Origin: CANDOC01 sp965261725
GTDB taxonomy: Bacteria > Pseudomonadota > Gammaproteobacteria > Pseudomonadales > Endozoicomonadaceae
Direction: 5' to 3'
Assembly (NCBI GenBank): GCA_965261725.1
Contig: CBDHDU010000031.1
Span: 62,001-126,000, forward strand
Length of the DNA stretch: 64,000 nucleotides
Under the pieces are notes generated by a model, which saw only the letters and a program-made list of their open reading frames with translations, was not told the origin of the DNA and searched no databases. Shown here piece by piece: positions 1 through 6,871 of the stretch. Positions within the stretch are counted from its first letter, which is position 1; each line of letters opens with the position of its first letter. Position numbers and translations under genes: made by a program.

Positions 1-501
1 CACAGAGAGGTGAATATGAACATTCCAGTTCAGCTTTCGGCCAAAGGTATGCAGTGCCGTGAAAATGCCAGGTGTCACGCCTTTTTTCCCGGCAAAGGCC
101 TGCAGGCTTTTTGCCGCCAGTGGGCTCAGTTTACCCAGTAAGGTGCGGTTGATTCTGAACAGCTCCCAGAGTGCATCAGGCATCGTAAAGGTGATGTGTT
201 GCCACTCAGTATCCGGCAACAGCGCTTTCTGGTCAGCAATCCACTGATCGGTCAGTTTTTTGCCGCAGGTATTACACAACCGGGCTTTACAGCCAAAGCA
301 GATCTTTTTGGTGTGAGAGCATTCATGGTTGCTGCATACAAAGCTGGCATACCCCATGATCACCCGCCCGCAGGCCAGTACTTTGCTGATCGCATCAACC
401 ACTGCAGGGCGTATCGTATCGGCGTTGCGCTGGTAATAACGCCACCATAACTGATCGCGTAGCAGTAATTGTTTTAGTTTGGACGGCGGTCGGCTGGTCA
501 T
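1..501 (-). CDS. IS91-family transposase, 5' part (runs off left edge)
   Basis: First 167 codons of a rolling-circle (HUH/Y2) transposase, open from an ATG to the window edge. A zinc-binding region has cysteines at about residues 56, 61, 68, 71, 76 and 79 (CSNHEC, CFGC, CNTC), and the last visible residues are NVHIHLS, whose HIH is the HUH metal-binding motif of the IS91/IS801 family. The catalytic tyrosines would lie outside the window. The start of the same gene recurs as two truncated fragments at 3797-3992 and 5204-5399, each likewise just downstream of a zinc-finger gene. This copy continues past the point where those are cut, so it may be the parental element. The family assignment is from recalled motifs, not a search. 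Confidence 0.85.
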   Translation of the reverse strand, partial: MTSRPPSKLKQLLLRDQLWWRYYQRNADTIRPAVVDAISKVLACGRVIMGYASFVCSNHECSHTKKICFGCKARLCNTCGKKLTDQWIADQKALLPDTEWQHITFTMPDALWELFRINRTLLGKLSPLAAKSLQAFAGKKGVTPGIFTALHTFGRKLNWNVHIHLSV

Positions 502-607
502 ACGGCCTCATCAATACAGTCGCACGGATGATAACGAATGCAGCCGGTGAAGGGGATGGCATCCTGAGGTTGTTTTTCAGTCGTCCTCCTCTGCCAGTCT
601 TTTGCGT

Positions 608-3600
608 TTACGGTGTTTTCTGAATTTGTGATTGGCCAGCGCCTTCGCACTGTTGAGGGTCACCGGGGGCTGACACTGGGTACAGGTGCGTTCCCCGCTG
701 TGGTGACTTTGGTTGTGACGTGGCCAGCGCCTGAGCACTGTTGAGGGTCACCGGGGGCTGACACCGGGTACAGGTGCGTTCCCCGCTGTGGTGACGGTGG
801 TTGTGAGTGGCCAGCGCCTGAGCACTGTTGAGGGTCACCGGGGGCTGACACCGGGTACAGGTGCGTTCCCCGCTGTGGTGACTGCGGTTGTGAGTGGCCA
901 GCGCCTGAGCACTGTTGAGGGTCACCGGGGGCTGACACTGGGTACAGGTGCGTTCCCCGCTGTGGTGACTGCGGTTGTGAGTGGCCAGCGCCTGAGCACT
1001 GTTGAGGGTCACCGGGGGCTGACACCGGGTACAGGTGCGTTCCCCGCTGTGGTGACTGCGGTTGTGATCGGCCAGCGCCTGAGCACTGTTGAGGGTCACC
1101 GGGGGCTGACACCGGGTACAGGTGCGTTCCCCGCTGTGGTGACTGCGGTTGTGATCGGCCAGCGCCTTCGCACTGTTGAGGGTCACCGGGGGCTGACACC
1201 GGGTACAGGTGCGTTCCCCGCTGTGGTGACTGCGGTTGTGATCGGCCAGCGCCTGAGCACTGTTGAGGGTCACCGGGGGCTGACACCGGGTACAGGTGCG
1301 TTCCCCGCTGTGGTGACTGCGGTTGTGATTGGCCAGCGCCTGTTTGTTGGGCAATGTATTGCCACATTCGCGGCAGATTTGGGGGCCGGAGTGGATAAGT
1401 GCCATGTGCTGTTGCAGTTGCTGATGGCGATAGTGCTTGCCACACTGAGAGCAAGCCTCCAGTTCTCCGTGCTGATGCTGTTTGAGGTGCGCCTGCAGCT
1501 TAGCCGGTATATAAAATTCACGTTGACACTGCCCGCACTGTAACCTGGCACCGAGCCGCCGGAGACGGATTAACGGGTTGCCGGGGGGCGCTGCGGGGGG
1601 AGAGCTGACCTCGCCGTTCTCCCCACCCTCGGCATCGTCAATGTCCATAGAGTCCGCCTGCTGGCTGCAGGTGGCCATCAGCGAAAAATCCGAAGCGGCC
1701 TGCCACTGTTGTAGGATGCCCAGCACCCGGGCTGTTTCCTGTTCCAGCAGCCGGATCCATTCCGAGACCGGACGGGGCACCCTGTCAAACTGACTATCCA
1801 CACTGAACAGTTCAGGCAGCCACTGACCGCTCTCACTGACCAGTTGGGTCTCGTCATGGGGTAGCGCCTGCGCCTGCCAATACGGTATGTTTTCCGGCAG
1901 TAGTGAACGCAAGCCCCCGGTGGTGTCGTCATCAAGCTGTTCCCGCCGGGTTACCGGGGTTGTCAGGGCGCGTATCCGGTTAATGACCCCGATGCGTTCG
2001 CCGGTCACCGGGCCGGGACAGAAGGCACGTTCCAGCAGATCCATAGCGACGGCGGTCCAGACGGGCAACGGCAGATACAGCAAGGCTTGGCCGGATTCCT
2101 TTTTTTGCCAGTAAGGGTCGAGGTCGAGCATGACCGGCAGGCGCAGTACCGCACCACCGAGCCCCGAGGCTTCAGGCAGCCGGTTCTCGTTGAAGCCGAT
2201 ATTGCCGCCGTGGCGGTCTCCCAGCAAAATCCCGTGCTGCAGAAACAGCTGATAGATTTCAGCAAACCGCCACACCCAGGTCAGGGCGAAATCCAGCCGT
2301 TCGAACAACGTGGCTGAACCCATGGCCTCCAGCTGCCGGTCGGCAATAAAATCCACCGCTGACATCGCCATAACGGGCTTGTCTCCCCAGCGAAAGGCCA
2401 GTAGTAACGGACAGGTATGAAAAGCCAGCTGTTTATAACCCGGTTGCTGAATCGCCCGGTACAGGGTCAGCTCCTGTTCAAACCGCGGAATATGTTTTTT
2501 GGAGCGGGCCAGCTTGAGAATATAATCCGGATCACCGGGAAACCGGATGACCAGGCTGCGGTTGCCGTGAAACAGATATCGCTGTTGCCCGGCGTCAAAC
2601 TGCTGGCAAAAGGTTTGCAGTTGCCGGTTGTCGCTCAGTGGGTTCTGTTGCTTTTGGGCAAGGGCCCAGAGTTTGTTCATTACCGGGCTGTTATCAATCA
2701 GCGCCTGCCGGGAGGCCGGGGTCAGGGGCGGAAATAAGGCAGACAGATCGTCTGGCGGTGCTTCTGTCTGCAACCGTAAGGCCGCCAGACCGGGAGCGGA
2801 TGCGGTTGCCGTGGGTGCAGACGGTTTCGTCTGCGGGCTGTTGTTCGCCATCCCCCAGGGCAGGGAAGAAAATAACCAGTCTTCTATCGCCGGGGGGATC
2901 AGAGTGTCGTTGGATAACGATGCCGGTACGGTCGCATCCATGTCAGCATTTATGGGCAATGGATCTGCATCAACAGTACTGTGATAACCGCTGTCAGCTG
3001 AATCATGGCAGGCTTCAGATGTCGTGGGACGGGGTGGCTTGTGTGTGCACCGGGCTAGCTGCTGACGTGCCTGTTTGGCAGATAAGCACTGCTTTTTGGC
3101 CGGAGGGCGATGATCAGTTAACGCTTCCACTACGGAGGCGGTAAACAGCCGGGAAGGCCCCGGTTCGCCAACATGACTACAGACATCAGAGGCTGTTATG
3201 CCGGGCAAATGGGTCATCAGCGAGGCATTATCAGTCCAGACTGGCGGTCGGCAGGTGCGGCACCTGGCGATATGGTTTTCCAGCTCAGTCGTTGCAATCT
3301 GCTCCCCGCAGCCAACCGGACAAGGCCACAGCAGAGTGTTAAGCAGGCGGGCCGTGTTCAGTTTGCGGGAGAACTGAGATCGTCTGGCATGACAGTCGGG
3401 ACATTTTGTTATGCTAGAGCCCGGCTCTTCGAGGTGGGCATCACACAGGCTATAGCCGCATTTACGGCACCAGGCAACCTGTGTTTCGATTAAACCCTGA
3501 CACATATAACAGTACAGGTTCCTGCACCTGTCAGGCAGTTCGGTCGTTAACGAGTATGACTGCCCGTCAATAAAGACATCACGGGTTACCTTCAAGACTG

Positions 3601-3667
3601 CACAGAGGCATGAACCTGACAGCAATAATATTGTAAACGACAAAATACATGTGCAGAGTTTACTCAT
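608..3667 (-). CDS. Secreted RING/TRAF-like, kinase-like, C2H2 zinc-finger multidomain protein (frameshifted 3' end)
   Basis: A 1019-residue eukaryote-like protein. Residues 1-23 form a signal peptide (hydrophobic core FTILLL). Residues 53-92 form a RING-like Cys/His cluster (CYMC, CRKC, LCDAH, CPDC), followed at 116-136 by a TRAF-type finger (C-x3-C-x11-H-x3-C). About 355-550 looks like an atypical kinase fold: Lys in YILKLA, a catalytic-loop-like HGILLGDRHGGN at 478-489 and a DLD at 515-517. Residues 711-790 hold three ordinary C2H2 fingers, and from about 791 a 29-residue finger repeats. One extra base (C near 719) shifts the last repeat out of frame. Without it the protein would end like its neighbours, in a basic tail stopping at 577-579. 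Probable secreted effector; substrate unknown. Domain order is seen; activities are inferred. Confidence 0.72.
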   Translation of the reverse strand: MSKLCTCILSFTILLLSGSCLCAVLKVTRDVFIDGQSYSLTTELPDRCRNLYCYMCQGLIETQVAWCRKCGYSLCDAHLEEPGSSITKCPDCHARRSQFSRKLNTARLLNTLLWPCPVGCGEQIATTELENHIARCRTCRPPVWTDNASLMTHLPGITASDVCSHVGEPGPSRLFTASVVEALTDHRPPAKKQCLSAKQARQQLARCTHKPPRPTTSEACHDSADSGYHSTVDADPLPINADMDATVPASLSNDTLIPPAIEDWLFSSLPWGMANNSPQTKPSAPTATASAPGLAALRLQTEAPPDDLSALFPPLTPASRQALIDNSPVMNKLWALAQKQQNPLSDNRQLQTFCQQFDAGQQRYLFHGNRSLVIRFPGDPDYILKLARSKKHIPRFEQELTLYRAIQQPGYKQLAFHTCPLLLAFRWGDKPVMAMSAVDFIADRQLEAMGSATLFERLDFALTWVWRFAEIYQLFLQHGILLGDRHGGNIGFNENRLPEASGLGGAVLRLPVMLDLDPYWQKKESGQALLYLPLPVWTAVAMDLLERAFCPGPVTGERIGVINRIRALTTPVTRREQLDDDTTGGLRSLLPENIPYWQAQALPHDETQLVSESGQWLPELFSVDSQFDRVPRPVSEWIRLLEQETARVLGILQQWQAASDFSLMATCSQQADSMDIDDAEGGENGEVSSPPAAPPGNPLIRLRRLGARLQCGQCQREFYIPAKLQAHLKQHQHGELEACSQCGKHYRHQQLQQHMALIHSGPQICRECGNTLPNKQALANHNRSHHSGERTCTRCQPPVTLNSAQALADHNRSHHSGERTCTRCQPPVTLNSAKALADHNRSHHSGERTCTRCQPPVTLNSAQALADHNRSHHSGERTCTRCQPPVTLNSAQALATHNRSHHSGERTCTQCQPPVTLNSAQALATHNRSHHSGERTCTRCQPPVTLNSAQALATHNHRHHSGERTCTRCQPPVTLNSAQALATSQPKSPQRGTHLYPVSAPGDPQQCEGAGQSQIQKTP
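634..1338 (-). repeat. 87-bp zinc-finger tandem repeat array 1
   Basis: Eight intervals of an 87-bp repeat encoding a 29-residue C2H2 unit. The core GGCCAGCGCC recurs at 634, 722, 809, 896, 983, 1070, 1157, 1244 and 1331. Spacing is 87 throughout except the first interval (88), which carries the inserted base that breaks the reading frame. Units are nearly identical in DNA and differ mainly at three codons. Confidence 0.95.
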
Positions 3668-3747
3668 TTGCAGATTGTTGTTGTATCTGGTGAGGTATCA
3701 TGGTTGTTTGACAGAAATCTTCAGCGTAGATCAAACGACAGTTTTTA

Positions 3748-3796
3748 GCCTGACGTTTAGTGCAATCAAAAAGTTGCCGCGCAGCGGCCTACGTTC
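3748..3796. repeat. IS91-type terminus, copy 1 (49 bp, with hairpin and GTTC)
   Basis: A 49-bp block also present at 5155 and 6823. It contains a GC-rich hairpin, GCCGC-GCA-GCGGC (3776-3788), and ends in GTTC. IS91-type elements are known to have a hairpin end and to use GTTC/GAAC-like tetranucleotide targets, so this is read as a transposon terminus at a junction. The sequence to the left differs from that at the other two copies. Confidence 0.6.
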
Positions 3797-3992
3797 TTTT
3801 GGTGTGAGAGCATTCATGGTTGCTGCATACAAAGCTGGCATACCCCATGATCACCCGCCCGCAGGCCAGTACTTTGCTGATCGCATCAACCACAGCAGGG
3901 CGTATCGTATCGGCGTTGCGCTGGTAATAACGCCACCATAACTGATCGCGTAGCAGTAATTGTTTTAGTTTGGACGGCGGTCGGCTGGTCAT
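3797..3992 (-). pseudogene. IS91 transposase N-terminal fragment, copy 2
   Basis: Encodes the same first ~65 residues as the transposase at the left edge (MTSRPPSKLKQLLLRD through CSNHECSHTK) and is cut inside the zinc-binding region where the 49-bp IS91 terminus begins. Lacking the HUH motif and catalytic tyrosines, it cannot be active. Its start lies 76 bp downstream of the neighbouring zinc-finger gene's stop, as in the other two copies. Confidence 0.85.
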
Positions 3993-4067
3993 ACGGCCTC
4001 ATCAATACAGTCGCACGGATGATAACGAATGCAGCCGGTGAAGGGGATGGCATCCTGAGGTTGTTTT

Positions 4068-5030
4068 TCAGTCGTCCTCCTCTGCCAGTCTTTTGCGTTT
4101 ACGGTGTTTTCTGAATTTGTGATTGGCCAGCGCCTGAGCACTGTTGAGGGTCACCGGGGGCTGACACCGGGTACAGGTGCGTTCCCCGCTGTGGTGACTG
4201 CGGTTGTGAGTGGCCAGCGCCTGAGAACTGTTGAGGGTCACCGGGGGCTGACACCGGGTACAGGTGCGTTCCCCGCTGTGGTGACTGCGGTTGTGAGTGG
4301 TCAGCGCCTTCGCACTGTTGAGGGTCACCGGGGGCTGACACCGGGTACAGGTGCGTTCCCCGCTGTGGTGACTTTTGTTGTGATCGGCCAGCGCCTGAGC
4401 ACTGTTGAGGGTCACCGGGGGCTGACACCGGGTACAGGTGCGTTCCCCGCTGTGGTGACTTTGGTTGTGATTGGCCAGCGCCTTCGCACTGTTGAGGGTC
4501 ACCGGGGGCTGACACAGGGTACAGGTGCGTTCCCCGCTGTGGTGACTTTGGTTGTGATTGGCCAGCGCCTTCGCACTGTTGAGGGTCACTGGGGGCTGAC
4601 ACAGGGTACAGGTGCGTTCCCCGCTGTGGGAGGCGCTTATATGGCTAGCTAATGATGCAGCTGTTTTGTAATACTTTTGGCACAGGGAACACTGAAAAGG
4701 TTTCTCGCCGGATTCAACCGTTTGAAAAACTGAAGGTGAAGGCGGATCTTGAGGTGATACTGTGAATTCGGTATCCGAACTGTTTGTTTCTTCTTCATCG
4801 TCGTCTGGCGGTTCTTGTTTAATGCAAGATGCACATTGTTTTAGCCATTGATCAATTTCAGGCAACACAGGAAAGTCATCAGTCACCTTTACAATTACAA
4901 CCTCCGAATTGTCATCGAGTCGTATTTTCTTGATTTGTGGTTGGGATGATCCGGGTTCTGAGCTATTGTCTGCTTCATTTTCACCGGCCCCGGATGAAGG
5001 AATAAAAGCGCTTGCAAAAAAAGCTATCAA
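4068..5030 (-). CDS. Secreted C2H2 zinc-finger protein, six-repeat copy
   Basis: About 320 residues from a TTG at 5030. The frame stays open upstream, and a CTG at 5069 would give MVKKKIKSAFLSSLIAFFAS, a good signal peptide, so the true start is uncertain. Order: signal-like segment; linker with IKKIRLDD; acidic patch with CIKQEPPDDDEEE, matching the eukaryotic sumoylation consensus (IKQE); one Krueppel-type finger (GEKPFQCSLC ... H-x4-H, residues 114-135); six 29-residue fingers (C-x2-C-x14-H-x3-H) joined by HSGERT linkers; basic tail RKHRKRKR like a nuclear localisation signal. Nearly identical to the next gene apart from repeat number. Candidate nuclear-acting effector; DNA binding is inferred from the finger pattern. 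Confidence 0.75.
   Translation of the reverse strand: MIAFFASAFIPSSGAGENEADNSSEPGSSQPQIKKIRLDDNSEVVIVKVTDDFPVLPEIDQWLKQCASCIKQEPPDDDEEETNSSDTEFTVSPQDPPSPSVFQTVESGEKPFQCSLCQKYYKTAASLASHISASHSGERTCTLCQPPVTLNSAKALANHNQSHHSGERTCTLCQPPVTLNSAKALANHNQSHHSGERTCTRCQPPVTLNSAQALADHNKSHHSGERTCTRCQPPVTLNSAKALTTHNRSHHSGERTCTRCQPPVTLNSSQALATHNRSHHSGERTCTRCQPPVTLNSAQALANHKFRKHRKRKRLAEEDD
4125..4640 (-). repeat. 87-bp zinc-finger tandem repeat array 2
   Basis: Six 87-bp units, with cores at 4125, 4212, 4299, 4386, 4473 and 4560 (GGTCAGCGCC at 4299). All keep the frame. The variable codons read Gln/Lys, Asn/Asp/Thr and Gln/Lys/Arg. Confidence 0.95.
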
Positions 5031-5055
5031 GCTTGAAAGGAAGGCACTTTTTATC

Positions 5056-5063
5056 TTTTTTTT
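5056..5063 (-). other. Poly-A tract at start of six-repeat zinc-finger gene
   Basis: Eight consecutive A on the coding strand lie between an upstream ATG (5095) and the zinc-finger frame. As sequenced the ATG frame stops at once (Trp-Ser-Lys-Lys-Arg-stop). One extra A would join it to the signal peptide and zinc-finger frame. Possible slippage or phase-variation site. Confidence 0.45.
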
Positions 5064-5154
5064 GACCAGTTTCTTTGAATGGAGAAGAAAGTCATATGAC
5101 GCTGACGGGCTACCTGAGAAAGAGCTTTTATTATAGGTCAGACAATAGGTTTGA

Positions 5155-5203
5155 GCCTGACGTTTAGTGCAATCAAAAAGTTGCCGCGCAGCGGCCTACG
5201 TTC
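5155..5203. repeat. IS91-type terminus, copy 2
   Basis: Second copy of the 49-bp block with the GCCGC/GCGGC hairpin and terminal GTTC. It marks the exact junction between tandem units A and B and is followed by the third transposase fragment. Confidence 0.6.
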
Positions 5204-5399
5204 TTTTGGTGTGAGAGCATTCATGGTTGCTGCATACAAGGCTGGCATACCCCATGATCACCCGCCCGCAGGCCAGTACTTTGCTGATCGCATCAACCAC
5301 AGCAGGGCGTATCGTATCGGCGTTGCGCTGGTAATAACGCCACCATAACTGATCGCGTAGCAGTAATTGTTTTAGTTTGGACGGCGGTCGGCTGGTCAT
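5204..5399 (-). pseudogene. IS91 transposase N-terminal fragment, copy 3
   Basis: Same fragment as at 3797-3992, differing by one residue (Phe to Leu in YASxVCS) and cut at the same point by the IS91-type terminus. Not functional as a transposase. Confidence 0.85.
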
Positions 5400-5474
5400 A
5401 CGGCCTCATCAATACAGTCGCACGGATGATAACGAATGCAGCCGGTGAAGGGGATGGCATCCTGAGGTTGTTTT

Positions 5475-6698
5475 TCAGTCGTCCTCCTCTGCCAGTCTTT
5501 TGCGTTTACGGTGTTTTCTGAATTTGTGAGTGGCCAGCGCCTGAGCACTGTTGAGGGTCACCGGGGGCTGACACTGGGTACAGGTGCGTTCCCCGCTGTG
5601 GTGACTTTTGTTGTGAGTGGCCAGCGCCTGAGCACTGTTGAGGGTCACCGGGGGCTGACACCGGGTACAGGTGCGTTCCCCGCTGTGGTGACTGCGGTTG
5701 TGAGAGGCCAGCGCCTGAGCACTGTTGAGGGTCACCGGGGGCTGACACTGGGTACAGGTGCGTTCCCCGCTGTGGTGACTTTGGTTGTGATCGGCCAGCG
5801 CCTTCGCACTGTTGAGGGTCACCGGGGGCTGACACCGGGTACAGGTGCGTTCCCCGCTGTGGTGACTTTTGTTGTGATCGGCCAGCGCCTGAGCACTGTT
5901 GAGGGTCACCGGGGGCTGACACCGGGTACAGGTGCGTTCCCCGCTGTGGTGACTGCGGTTGTGAGAGGCCAGCGCCTGAGCACTGTTGAGGGTCACCGGG
6001 GGCTGACACCGGGTACAGGTGCGTTCCCCGCTGTGGTGACTGCGGTTGTGATTGGCCAGCGCCTTCGCACTGTTGAGGGTCACCGGGGGCTGACACCGGG
6101 TACAGGTGCGTTCCCCGCTGTGGTGACTGCGGTTGTGAGTGGTCAGCGCCTTCGCACTGTTGAGGGTCACCGGGGGCTGACACCGGGTACAGGTGCGTTC
6201 CCCGCTGTGGTGACTTTTGTTGTGAGTGGCCAGCGCCTGAGCACTGTTGAGGGTCACCGGGGGCTGACACCGGGTACAGGTGCGTTCCCCGCTGTGGGAG
6301 GCGCTTATATGGCTAGCTAATGATGCAGCTGTTTTGTAATACTTTTGGCACAGGGAACACTGAAAAGGTTTCTCGCCGGATTCAACCGTTTGAAAAACTG
6401 AAGGTGAAGGCGGATCTTGAGGTGATACTGTGAATTCGGTATCCGAACTGTTTGTTTCTTTTTCATCGTCGTCTGGCGGTTCTTGTTTAATGCAAGATGT
6501 ACATTGTTTTAGCCATTGATCAATTTCAGGCAACACAGGAAAGTCATCAGTCACCTTTACAATTACAACCTCCGAATTGTCATCGAGTCGTATTTTCTTG
6601 ATTTGTGGTTGGGATGATCCGGGTTCTGAGCTATTGTCTGCTTCATTTTCACCGGCCCCGGATGAAGGAATAAAAGCGCTTGCAAACAAAGCTATCAA
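5475..6698 (-). CDS. Secreted C2H2 zinc-finger protein, nine-repeat copy
   Basis: About 407 residues from a TTG at 6698, with an alternative CTG at 6737 giving a signal peptide that begins MVKKKIKSAF. Tandem duplicate of the six-repeat gene with the same layout: hydrophobic N-terminus, acidic region with IKQEP, one Krueppel-type finger, then nine 29-residue fingers and the basic tail RKHRKRKRLAEEDD. The order of variable residues differs from the six-repeat copy, so the arrays have been recombined as well as lengthened. The HSGERT linkers resemble the TGEKP linker of animal zinc-finger proteins. Most likely an exported DNA- or protein-binding effector acting in host cells; no target can be named. 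Confidence 0.75.
   Translation of the reverse strand: MIALFASAFIPSSGAGENEADNSSEPGSSQPQIKKIRLDDNSEVVIVKVTDDFPVLPEIDQWLKQCTSCIKQEPPDDDEKETNSSDTEFTVSPQDPPSPSVFQTVESGEKPFQCSLCQKYYKTAASLASHISASHSGERTCTRCQPPVTLNSAQALATHNKSHHSGERTCTRCQPPVTLNSAKALTTHNRSHHSGERTCTRCQPPVTLNSAKALANHNRSHHSGERTCTRCQPPVTLNSAQALASHNRSHHSGERTCTRCQPPVTLNSAQALADHNKSHHSGERTCTRCQPPVTLNSAKALADHNQSHHSGERTCTQCQPPVTLNSAQALASHNRSHHSGERTCTRCQPPVTLNSAQALATHNKSHHSGERTCTQCQPPVTLNSAQALATHKFRKHRKRKRLAEEDD
5532..6301 (-). repeat. 87-bp zinc-finger tandem repeat array 3
   Basis: Nine 87-bp units, with cores at 5532, 5619, 5706, 5793, 5880, 5967, 6054, 6141 and 6228. All are in frame. Variable residues include Gln/Lys at repeat position 10, Thr/Asn/Ser/Asp at 14 and Arg/Lys/Gln at 17. 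Confidence 0.95.
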
Positions 6699-6721
6699 GC
6701 TTGAAAAGAAGGCACTTTTTA

Positions 6722-6731
6722 TTTTTTTTTT
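6722..6731 (-). other. Poly-A tract at start of nine-repeat zinc-finger gene
   Basis: Ten consecutive A on the coding strand (a G-to-A change lengthens the run relative to the paralogue). The upstream ATG (6763) is again one base out of frame with the zinc-finger protein, so an 11-A template or transcript would fuse them. A run this long is prone to slippage. Confidence 0.45.
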
Positions 6732-6822
6732 GACCAGTTTCTTTGAATGGAGAAGAAAGTCATATGACGCTGACGGGCTACCTGAGAAAGAGCTTTTATC
6801 ATAGGTCAGACAATAGGTTTGA

Positions 6823-6871
6823 GCCTGACGTTTAGTGCAATCAAAAAGTTGCCGCGCAGCGGCCTACGTTC
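6823..6871. repeat. IS91-type terminus, copy 3, joined to portal gene remnant
   Basis: Third copy of the 49-bp block ending in GTTC. Here it is followed not by transposase sequence but by the interior of a phage portal gene, so it marks the right boundary of the amplified zinc-finger region. Confidence 0.6.

Larger units (their letters stand above)
3748..5154. repeat. Tandem unit A (1407 bp): IS91 end, transposase fragment, zinc-finger gene
   Basis: First of two adjacent near-identical direct repeats. The second (5155-6822) is 1668 bp, and the 261-bp difference is exactly three 87-bp finger repeats; otherwise only scattered substitutions separate them. Each unit begins with the 49-bp IS91-type end and ends at the presumed promoter of its zinc-finger gene. 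Confidence 0.92.
5155..6822. repeat. Tandem unit B (1668 bp): IS91 end, transposase fragment, zinc-finger gene
   Basis: Second direct repeat, colinear with unit A and longer by exactly 261 bp (three finger repeats). A third copy of the 49-bp terminus follows at 6823, so both units are bracketed by the same sequence. Confidence 0.92.

Noticed and set aside
634..6301. Regular repeats resembling a CRISPR array
   Set aside because: Repeats are contiguous 87-bp coding units without unique spacers, and no cas gene is near.
5511..6320. Long open frames on the plus strand and in a second minus frame across the zinc-finger arrays (also 788-1543, 4104-4652)
   Set aside because: The repeat length (87) is divisible by three, so a stop-free unit keeps several frames open. 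Only the minus frame with Cys/His spacing, a signal peptide and a shared tail makes sense.
608..6698. TALE-like repeat effector
   Set aside because: The repeat is 29 residues with Cys/His pairs and a zinc-finger linker; TALE repeats are 33-35 residues without cysteines.
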